A stretch of DNA of 19,964 nucleotides from SIG350 sp964520895 (GTDB taxonomy: Bacteria; Bacillota; Clostridia; TANB77; SIG350): contig CAZFOR010000019.1 of the NCBI GenBank assembly GCA_964520895.1, positions 1 to 19,964 of the forward strand, in the 5' to 3' direction. A program made the translations under genes and the position numbers. Positions 1 through 4,365 of this stretch are shown one piece after another. Position 1 is the stretch's first letter, and each line of letters opens with the position of its first letter. Under the pieces are notes generated by a model. That model did not search any database. It was not told the DNA's origin and saw only the letters and a list, made by a program, of their open reading frames with translations.

Positions 1-2
1 TT

Positions 3-1244
3 TTAGTTCATTATATATGGTGCTACATCTGTTCCTGACCCCTCTTTGATGGTAACATTAGATTTTAACACAACTACAGGACGCACACCCACAGAGTATT
101 GGGCATCAGCGCCAAAGAAGCCGTACATACCGAGAGTGCCCACGTTGCCACCGTACACAGCTCGCACACGGAAGTGCGCAACGTCATTAACAACACTCAC
201 GCAGCGAGACGCAATCCAGTAATTTATATCACTGCTATTTCCAAATATCATCTTGTATTCTTCGTCTGTTGTTTTTAATTGCTTACTTGTACTTGTTCCT
301 TCGTACTTGTAATAGTCACTTGTATATTCTGTTCCATTATCTTTTGCTTTATACCCATATCCTCCTTCACTATTACTACTTCCTCCATTGTATGCTGCCA
401 TATCACTACTACTATATCCTGTTACTCCATTTACATCTTCTACTGTTATACTTCTTGCTTCTTTTGCATATTTATTATCTTTATATATTCCACATATTTT
501 ATTTAATTCTTGTACTGCATTATCATATCCTGTTTGTCCAAACAGTGTTAATTCTGGTAATAATTCTTCCCTTACTATTGTTACCTCTGTTCCTTTTACT
601 GATAATACTCTCCAATCTTCTGCAGTTAATCCATCTGTTGTATATGTTTGGTCTGTTGTTGCTGGTGTTTCATATCCATAATCTATATATTCCTGTGAAC
701 CATATCCTGTTTGTTCCTTCTTCGCTGTATATGTTCCTGCTCCTGGTGTATATTTGATATAACTTTCTACTTTCAAATTTTCTTCACCTGCTATTACTTC
801 ACTTAAATCTGCCATGTTTAACTCTGCTGCTGCTTCAAACTCTTTCTCATTTGTTATATCTGTATATTTTAGTTCTCCACCAATTATTGCCCAATTAATT
901 GCTTCTTCCCTTTTTATACTTGGTACATAATTTTTTAATGTATTATAATGATTTGTTAGTTTTTCCTCATCTGTATTTCCTGATGCTGTTGAAATGCTTG
1001 TATCTATTGTACTTGTATCTATTGTTCCTCCGTTTTCTAATTTCTCTTCCATTATATTTCTTGTGAATTCTTCTTTATACATTGATAAATTATGTTTGTT
1101 TACTGCTTCATTTGCTTTATCTATTGTGTTGTTTTCTCCTGTTATACTCATTATTACTGCTCCTGTTAATATTATTAATACTATTATTGTTATTATTAAT
1201 GCTACTAACGAAATACCTCTTCTTTGTTTTATTTTTATAAATAT
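3..1244 (-). CDS. Prepilin-like surface protein with C-terminal hypervariable-type domain (probable DGR target)
   Basis: A 413-residue protein if read from the AUA codon at 1244-1242. The first in-frame ATG, at 1151, lies after the membrane segment and would cut it off. In the extended frame the N-terminus has basic residues (KIKQRRG), then a prepilin-type hydrophobic stretch GISLVALIITIIVLIILTG at residues 10-28, with a likely peptidase cut after Gly10. As in many clostridial pseudopilins the usual Glu+5 is missing. An AGAAAGGGG ribosome-binding site lies just upstream (1257-1249). The middle is Thr/Tyr/Asn-rich and looks extracellular. The C-terminus (about residues 340-400) has the YWIASRC...VGVRPVVVLKS signature seen in C-type-lectin/FGE-like DGR variable proteins. 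It lies 65 nt downstream of glyA with no clear terminator between, so read-through is possible. Likely role is a cell-surface adhesin or minor pilin; the ligand is unknown. Confidence 0.75.
   Translation of the reverse strand: MFIKIKQRRGISLVALIITIIVLIILTGAVIMSITGENNTIDKANEAVNKHNLSMYKEEFTRNIMEEKLENGGTIDTSTIDTSISTASGNTDEEKLTNHYNTLKNYVPSIKREEAINWAIIGGELKYTDITNEKEFEAAAELNMADLSEVIAGEENLKVESYIKYTPGAGTYTAKKEQTGYGSQEYIDYGYETPATTDQTYTTDGLTAEDWRVLSVKGTEVTIVREELLPELTLFGQTGYDNAVQELNKICGIYKDNKYAKEARSITVEDVNGVTGYSSSDMAAYNGGSSNSEGGYGYKAKDNGTEYTSDYYKYEGTSTSKQLKTTDEEYKMIFGNSSDINYWIASRCVSVVNDVAHFRVRAVYGGNVGTLGMYGFFGADAQYSVGVRPVVVLKSNVTIKEGSGTDVAPYIMN
75..221 (-). other. Candidate DGR variable region (VR) inside the pilin-like gene
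   Basis: This 147-bp block is about 56 % G+C (82 of 147 by hand count) inside a strongly AT-rich gene, with abrupt edges on both sides. On the coding strand only 18 of 147 bases are A, while flanking coding DNA is A-rich. Many codons end in T or C and could derive from AAT/AAC codons by changes in the first two positions. Arginine is written CGN here, but AGA/AGG elsewhere. The encoded frame is YWIASRC, then variable-looking residues, then VRPV, which matches DGR variable-region architecture. No reverse transcriptase or template repeat is visible in the window, so the assignment is inference. Confidence 0.6.
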
Positions 1245-1309
1245 ATTTCCCCTTTCTTTTTTATATCTTTATATTATTGCGTTTGTCTTTTCGTCATTTT
1301 TTTTACTAA

Positions 1310-2545
1310 TTATTCATATAAAGGAAATCTCTTACATAATTTATCTACTTCATCTAAAATATATTGTTTACTATTTTCAAAATCAGTTAATGTTAAATCA
1401 ATTAATCTTGCAATAATTCTCATTTCTTCTTCTTTAAATCCTCTTGTTGTAACGGCAGGTGTTCCAACTCTTATACCACTTGTTATAGTTGGCTTTTCTG
1501 GATCATTTGGTATTGCATTTTTATTTACAGTAATATTTAGTTCATCTAATTTTTCTTGTGCTTCTTTTCCTGTAACACCTTTATTTCTTAAATCTAATAG
1601 CATTAAATGATTATCTGTTCCATTTGAAATTATATTAAATCCTAATTTCTTAAATTCATCTTCCATAGCTTTTGCATTTAATAATATTTGCTGTTGATAT
1701 TGTTTAAATTCAGGTTTAAGAGCTTCTCCAAAGGATACTGCTTTACCTGCAATAACATGTTCTAGTGGTCCACCTTGAATTCCAGGGAAAATTGTTTTGT
1801 CTATTTTTTCTTTATATTGTTCTTTGCAAAGTATCATACCACCTCTTGGTCCTCTTAATGTTTTATGTGTTGTTGTTGTAACAAAATCCGCATATGGTAC
1901 AGGTGATGGATGAAGTCCAACTGCAACTAAACCAGCAATATGTGCCATATCTACCATGAAATATGCACCTACTTCATCTGCTATTTCTTTAAACTTTTTA
2001 AAATCTATTATTCTAGAATATGCACTAGCACCTGCTAATATTAATTTAGGTTTATTTTCTAATGCTAATTTTCTAACTTCGTCATAATCTATTGTTCCTG
2101 TTTCTTCACTAACATTATATGGTACTATATTATATAATTTTCCAGAGAAATTAACTTTACTTCCATGTGTTAAATGTCCACCATGTGCTAAATTCATGCC
2201 AAGTATTGTATCACCTGGTTGTAATATTGACATATATACACCCATATTAGCTTGTGAACCTGAATGTGGTTGTACATTTGCATGCTCAGCTCCAAATAAT
2301 TCTTTTGCTCTATCTATTGCTAATTGCTCTATTTGGTCAATATATTCACATCCACCATAATATCTTTTATTAGGATATCCTTCTGCATATTTGTTTGTAA
2401 GGACACTTCCCATAGCTTCCATAACTGCTGTACTAACAAAGTTTTCTGATGCAATTAATTCTATTTTAGTATTTTGTCTATTCTTTTCTAAATTAATTAA
2501 ATCAAATATTTCCTTATCCTCTACCTCTAATTTAATATTTTCCAT
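1310..2545 (-). CDS. glyA: Serine hydroxymethyltransferase
   Basis: A 411-residue cytoplasmic PLP enzyme that interconverts serine plus tetrahydrofolate with glycine plus 5,10-methylene-tetrahydrofolate, the main source of one-carbon units. The sequence has the family hallmarks: IELIASENF near residue 28, the SGSQANMGVYM cofactor-binding stretch near 95-105, VDMAHIAGLVA near 198-208, and the PLP-lysine motif TTTTHKTLRGPRGG with Lys228. Length is typical of bacterial SHMT. The start is supported by AAAGGGTGAT just upstream. A promoter (TTGTAT-N17-TAAAAT) lies immediately upstream, overlapping the end of the terminator of the preceding gene. Complete, with no anomaly seen. Confidence 0.98.
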   Translation of the reverse strand: MENIKLEVEDKEIFDLINLEKNRQNTKIELIASENFVSTAVMEAMGSVLTNKYAEGYPNKRYYGGCEYIDQIEQLAIDRAKELFGAEHANVQPHSGSQANMGVYMSILQPGDTILGMNLAHGGHLTHGSKVNFSGKLYNIVPYNVSEETGTIDYDEVRKLALENKPKLILAGASAYSRIIDFKKFKEIADEVGAYFMVDMAHIAGLVAVGLHPSPVPYADFVTTTTHKTLRGPRGGMILCKEQYKEKIDKTIFPGIQGGPLEHVIAGKAVSFGEALKPEFKQYQQQILLNAKAMEDEFKKLGFNIISNGTDNHLMLLDLRNKGVTGKEAQEKLDELNITVNKNAIPNDPEKPTITSGIRVGTPAVTTRGFKEEEMRIIARLIDLTLTDFENSKQYILDEVDKLCKRFPLYE

Positions 2546-2606
2546 AATATCACCCTTTCTTATATATTATTTGGCTAATATATTTTTTCTATTATTTTAT
2601 ATTTAG

Positions 2607-2635
2607 ATTTTATCACATATATTTTTTATATACAA
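2607..2635 (-). promoter_or_regulatory. glyA promoter (sigma-A type)
   Basis: Reading the minus strand: -35 TTGTAT (2635-2630), 17-bp spacer, -10 TAAAAT (2612-2607). It begins right after the T-run of the terminator of the 99-aa gene. Confidence 0.55.
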
Positions 2636-2636
2636 G

Positions 2637-2671
2637 AAAAAAATTAAACTATATTATACAGTTTAATTTTT
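2637..2671 (-). terminator. Rho-independent terminator of the 99-aa gene
   Basis: AT-rich inverted repeat with arms AAATTAAAC (2641-2649) and GTTTAATTT (2661-2669), extended by A-runs and T-runs and followed by T-rich sequence on the minus strand. It separates the 99-aa gene from glyA. The stem has few G-C pairs, so efficiency is uncertain. Confidence 0.6.
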
Positions 2672-2702
2672 CATTCCATGATATGAGTAAAAGGTATATA
2701 AT

Positions 2703-3002
2703 TTACCTATTATCTATGCTATCAATTACATCATATAAACCTACTGGTGTTACTTTATTATCACTTAGTATATTAATCACATTATTTATTTTATCAATAT
2801 CATTTGTATAATTAATAATACTATTTCTTTCAATATTTTCCATACCAAAATTACTCTTTTCCTTTTTAAGTACTTCAACACCATATAAATTCTTTTCTTC
2901 ATTTAATAGCAAGTAATATTCTAAATTTATCTCTCTGTTTTCACCTTCTCTTAAATATTCGTAATTGGTAAATTCACAATTATATACTTTCTGCTTTTTC
3001 AT
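2703..3002 (-). CDS. Small DUF6514-like conserved protein
   Basis: A 99-residue soluble protein of unknown function. It starts MKKQKVYNCEF and has a central block LYGVEVLKKE followed by a C-terminal TPVGLYDVIDS. That pattern (a YYLL strand, YGVEI/VxKKE, then TPxxLxDVI) resembles the short clostridial DUF6514 family; I make this match from memory of the family pattern. There is no signal peptide, membrane segment or metal motif. The start follows an AAAGGGGAAAGG ribosome-binding site. It has its own promoter, divergent from ysxC, and its own terminator, so it is monocistronic. Confidence 0.8.
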   Translation of the reverse strand: MKKQKVYNCEFTNYEYLREGENREINLEYYLLLNEEKNLYGVEVLKKEKSNFGMENIERNSIINYTNDIDKINNVINILSDNKVTPVGLYDVIDSIDNR

Positions 3003-3032
3003 TTGTAAACCTTTCCCCTTTATCGCAATAAT

Positions 3033-3061
3033 ATTTTACTACTTATTTCCAATTTTTGCAA
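3033..3061 (-). promoter_or_regulatory. Promoter of the 99-aa gene
   Basis: Minus strand: -35 TTGCAA (3061-3056), exactly 17 bp, -10 TAAAAT (3038-3033). Placed about 30 bp upstream of the start codon. Confidence 0.6.
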
Positions 3062-3080
3062 GATATTTCTATCGCAAATA

Positions 3081-3110
3081 TCGACAAAGCAGATAGTTGT
3101 GTGATATAAT
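3081..3110 (+). promoter_or_regulatory. ysxC promoter
   Basis: -35 TCGACA (3081-3086), 18-bp spacer, perfect -10 TATAAT (3105-3110). The predicted transcript start (about 3117) falls on the GGAGGT ribosome-binding site, giving a leader of only about 12 nt. Confidence 0.55.
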
Positions 3111-3128
3111 GTATTTGGAGGTATCAAA

Positions 3129-3725
3129 ATGGAAATAAAAAACTCAAATTTCGTTATAAGTGCAACAAATCCAAAACAATATCCAACAGATAATTTACCT
3201 GAAATTGTATTAATTGGTAAATCTAATATTGGTAAATCTTCTTTTATAAATTGTTTAACAAATAGGACTAAACTTGCTAAAACAAGTTCATCACCTGGTA
3301 AAACTAGATTAATAAATTACTATAATATAGATAATTTGTTCTTTTTTGTTGATTTACCTGGATATGGTTATAGCAAAATGTCTAAATCACAAGAAGAAAC
3401 TGTTGCAAATTATATAAATGAATATTTAACTAAAAGTAAAAATATATCTTTAATAATTTTTCTAGTAGATATAAGGCATAAACCTACTAATTTAGATATA
3501 GTAATGTTTAATTGGTTAATTAAAGAAAAAAAAGAATTTATTGTACTTGCAAATAAAGCTGATAAAATCGCTAAAACAAAAATAGATGAATACATAAAGG
3601 TAATTAGTGATACATTTAGATTAAGAGAATATGGATTAGAAGCATCTATCCCTATTTTACCTTTTTCATCAGTTAATAAACTTGGAAAAGAAGATTTATT
3701 AGATATAATAGAAAAAAGTATTTAG
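3129..3725 (+). CDS. ysxC: Ribosome biogenesis GTP-binding protein YsxC/EngB
   Basis: A 198-residue TRAFAC-class GTPase needed for late assembly of the large ribosomal subunit. All G motifs are visible: G1 GKSNIGKS (residues 30-37), the G2 region TSSSPGKTRLINYY (52-65, the family-specific switch I), G3 DLPG followed by YGYS (75-82), G4 NKAD (142-145), and a G5-like SS near the C-terminus (FSSVNK). Length is typical of the family. The start follows GGAGGT (3117-3122). It is the only gene in its transcript and ends in a strong terminator. The Lon genes that often neighbour ysxC in Bacillus are absent here; tig-clpP-clpX lies nearby on the other strand. Confidence 0.97.
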   Translation: MEIKNSNFVISATNPKQYPTDNLPEIVLIGKSNIGKSSFINCLTNRTKLAKTSSSPGKTRLINYYNIDNLFFFVDLPGYGYSKMSKSQEETVANYINEYLTKSKNISLIIFLVDIRHKPTNLDIVMFNWLIKEKKEFIVLANKADKIAKTKIDEYIKVISDTFRLREYGLEASIPILPFSSVNKLGKEDLLDIIEKSI

Positions 3726-3737
3726 TAAAAATTGTAG

Positions 3738-3775
3738 AAGCACCATAATTTTTAATATAATTATGGTGCTTTTTT
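3738..3775 (+). terminator. ysxC terminator
   Basis: A 13-bp perfect stem, AAGCACCATAATT (3738-3750) with AATTATGGTGCTT (3759-3771), loop of 8, followed by a T-run. The first toxin-module repeat begins within this T-run. Confidence 0.93.
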
Positions 3776-3778
3776 ATA

Positions 3779-3785
3779 TGTCGAA
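3779..3785 (+). promoter_or_regulatory. Possible Spo0A box upstream of toxin 1 promoter
   Basis: TGTCGAA matches the known 0A-box consensus (TGNCGAA). It begins 25 bp before the -35 hexamer. The same site lies at the same distance in copy 2. A 7-mer match occurs by chance a few times in 20 kb, so this is only suggestive. Confidence 0.3.
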
Positions 3786-3803
3786 ATGTGCGATGAAATT
3801 TTC

Positions 3804-3832
3804 TTGCTTTTGGCAATTTATGGTAGTATAAT
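3804..3832 (+). promoter_or_regulatory. Toxin 1 promoter
   Basis: -35 TTGCTT (3804-3809), 17-bp spacer, -10 TATAAT (3827-3832). Predicted transcript start is about 3839. Conserved in copy 2. Confidence 0.75.
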
Positions 3833-3858
3833 ATTTGTATCCCACTAAAAGATGGGAG

Positions 3859-3883
3859 GTGACAGTCATTGGAATTAGTGGTA
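3859..3883 (+). repeat. Direct repeat DRa of copy 1 (toxin initiation region)
   Basis: Runs from the GTGA of the Shine-Dalgarno through the TTG start: ATTGGA then ATTAGTGGTA (3868-3883). It recurs with one inserted T at 3976-4001 (DRb), inside the antisense transcript. The antisense RNA is therefore complementary to this initiation region. Confidence 0.85.
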
Positions 3884-3931
3884 ATATTTATGGTTCTATT
3901 ATTACTTTTAATTATTACTGTTCAAAAATAG
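3869..3931 (+). CDS. Putative type I toxin, 20-aa hydrophobic peptide (copy 1)
   Basis: Reads MELVVIFMVLLLLLIITVQK from a TTG start, with a strong GGGAGGTG ribosome-binding site 7 nt upstream (3854-3861). It is a single short membrane-spanning peptide with a charged C-terminal tip, similar in size and composition to Ibs-type toxins of enterobacteria; it lacks the Fst family signature. The paralogue at 4178-4240 keeps this frame: the differences are E/E, L/I, V/A, V/L, T/A and V/T, all compatible with a hydrophobic helix, whereas the overlapping frame changes character (I/D, G/T, C/N). The gene sits between its own promoter and a terminator 15 nt after the stop. A convergent antisense RNA can pair with its start region. 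Expected action, by analogy with known small hydrophobic toxins, is membrane perturbation when unrepressed; this is inference. Confidence 0.75.
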   Translation: MELVVIFMVLLLLLIITVQK

Positions 3932-3945
3932 AATACATAGAAAAT

Positions 3946-3975
3946 GAAAAAAGAGCGTCCAATCGCTCTTTTTTC
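3946..3975. terminator. Shared bidirectional terminator, copy 1
   Basis: A 12-bp perfect stem, GAAAAAAGAGCG with CGCTCTTTTTTC, and a 6-nt loop TCCAAT. A-runs and T-runs on both sides let it end the toxin mRNA (plus) and the antisense RNA (minus). The loop is also complementary to ATTGGA at the toxin start codon. Confidence 0.92.
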
Positions 3976-4001
3976 GTGATTTTAATTGGATATTAGTGGT
4001 A
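3976..4001 (+). repeat. Direct repeat DRb of copy 1 (antisense region)
   Basis: GTGA, then ATTGGATATTAGTGGTA (3985-4001), matching DRa at 3859-3883 except for an inserted T and some changes after GTGA. It begins immediately after the terminator stem. Confidence 0.85.
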
Positions 4002-4016
4002 TCCTTTTATGTTTAT

Positions 4017-4045
4017 ATTATATTACCATTTTTTACTAATGTCAA
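4017..4045 (-). promoter_or_regulatory. Antitoxin RNA 1 promoter, perfect consensus
   Basis: Minus strand: TTGACA (4045-4040), 17 bp, TATAAT (4022-4017), the exact sigma-A consensus with optimal spacing. It should be stronger than the toxin promoter (TTGCTT), as expected for an unstable antitoxin RNA that must be in excess. Confidence 0.88.
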
Positions 4046-4086
4046 TAGTTTTTATAAAAATCATATAGTTAAATTCCTCTTTTATA

Positions 4087-4093
4087 TGTCGAA
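4087..4093 (+). promoter_or_regulatory. Possible Spo0A box upstream of toxin 2 promoter
   Basis: TGTCGAA, 25 bp before the start of the -35 hexamer, as in copy 1. The match is to a known consensus only. Confidence 0.3.
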
Positions 4094-4111
4094 ATGTGCG
4101 ATGAAATTTTC

Positions 4112-4140
4112 TTGCTTTTGGTAATTTATGGTAGTATAAT
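4112..4140 (+). promoter_or_regulatory. Toxin 2 promoter
   Basis: -35 TTGCTT (4112-4117), 17 bp, -10 TATAAT (4135-4140). Same architecture as copy 1; predicted start about 4147. Confidence 0.75.
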
Positions 4141-4167
4141 ATTTATATCCCACGAAAAAGGAGGGAG

Positions 4168-4182
4168 GTGTTATACATTGGA
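4168..4182 (+). repeat. Direct repeat DRa of copy 2 (toxin initiation region)
   Basis: GTGTTATACATTGGA, spanning the end of the Shine-Dalgarno (GGAGGTG) through the TTG start codon. Repeated without mismatch at 4285-4299. Confidence 0.9.
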
Positions 4183-4240
4183 GATAGCACTTATATTTAT
4201 GGTTCTATTATTACTTTTAATTATTGCAACTCAAAAATAG
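4178..4240 (+). CDS. Putative type I toxin, 20-aa hydrophobic peptide (copy 2)
   Basis: Reads MEIALIFMVLLLLLIIATQK from TTG, with GGAGGTG ending 7 nt upstream (4164-4170). It is a paralogue of the peptide at 3869-3931: identical core IFMVLLLLLII, same length, same stop. An overlapping longer frame beginning at GTG 4168 reads through the terminator stem and is not conserved in character between copies, so I reject it. Predicted mRNA is about 138 nt (4147-4284). Its translation start lies inside a 15-nt repeat that the convergent RNA antisense to it contains. Function by analogy: membrane-active type I toxin. Confidence 0.75.
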   Translation: MEIALIFMVLLLLLIIATQK

Positions 4241-4254
4241 AATACATAGAAAAT

Positions 4255-4284
4255 GAAAAAAGAGCGGTCAGACGCTCTTTTTTC
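4255..4284. terminator. Shared bidirectional terminator, copy 2
   Basis: Stem GAAAAAAGAGCG / CGCTCTTTTTTC identical to copy 1; loop GTCAGA differs. It ends the toxin 2 mRNA and the antitoxin 2 RNA, and probably also any transcript of the DapF-like gene that reads through on the minus strand. Confidence 0.92.
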
Positions 4285-4299
4285 GTGTTATACATTGGA
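4285..4299 (+). repeat. Direct repeat DRb of copy 2 (antisense region)
   Basis: GTGTTATACATTGGA, a 15-of-15 match to 4168-4182, beginning directly after the terminator stem. Confidence 0.9.
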
Positions 4300-4322
4300 A
4301 ACTTTTTTCTTATATTGCTTAT

Positions 4323-4351
4323 ATTATATTACCATTTTTTACTAATGTCAA
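4323..4351 (-). promoter_or_regulatory. Antitoxin RNA 2 promoter, perfect consensus
   Basis: Minus strand: TTGACA (4351-4346), 17 bp, TATAAT (4328-4323). The -35 lies only 14 bp downstream of the stop codon of the DapF-like gene. Confidence 0.88.
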
Positions 4352-4365
4352 TACTAAAAATGTAT

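Larger units (their letters stand above)
3946..4010 (-). ncRNA. Antisense antitoxin RNA, copy 1
   Basis: A predicted RNA of about 65 nt from the consensus promoter at 4045-4017, ending at the shared terminator. Its 5' half contains the complement of DRb (3976-4001), which matches the toxin 1 ribosome-binding site and start codon. It contains no open frame of note. Its arrangement equals that of RNAII of the enterococcal par/Fst locus: convergent, shared terminator, pairing through direct repeats. Extent is predicted from promoter and terminator only. Confidence 0.72.
3772..4047. repeat. Tandem toxin-antitoxin repeat unit, copy 1
   Basis: A unit of about 275 bp whose second copy lies at 4080-4353. 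Near-identical parts are the upstream and promoter block (about 3772-3844), the core of the hydrophobic peptide and its 3' side through the terminator stem, and the antisense promoter block (about 4010-4047). Divergent parts are the start-codon region, the terminator loop and the sequence between the terminator and the antisense start. These are the parts expected to set RNA pairing specificity. Confidence 0.9.
4255..4316 (-). ncRNA. Antisense antitoxin RNA, copy 2
   Basis: A predicted RNA of about 62 nt from the consensus promoter at 4351-4323 to the shared terminator. It contains the complement of 4285-4299, which pairs without mismatch with the ribosome-binding site and start codon of toxin 2. 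The repeat differs from that of copy 1 apart from the ATTGGA core, so cognate pairing should be favoured. Confidence 0.72.
4080..4353. repeat. Tandem toxin-antitoxin repeat unit, copy 2
   Basis: Second copy of the unit at 3772-4047, in the same orientation and separated by about 32 bp of unrelated AT-rich sequence. The promoters, peptide core and terminator stem are conserved; the direct-repeat sequence and terminator loop are changed. Confidence 0.9.

Noticed and set aside
269..757. Long plus-strand open frames opposite the pilin-like gene
   Set aside because: Low-complexity Leu/Tyr/Ser-rich translations antisense to a Thr/Tyr/Asn-rich gene in AT-rich DNA; no ribosome-binding site or family resemblance.
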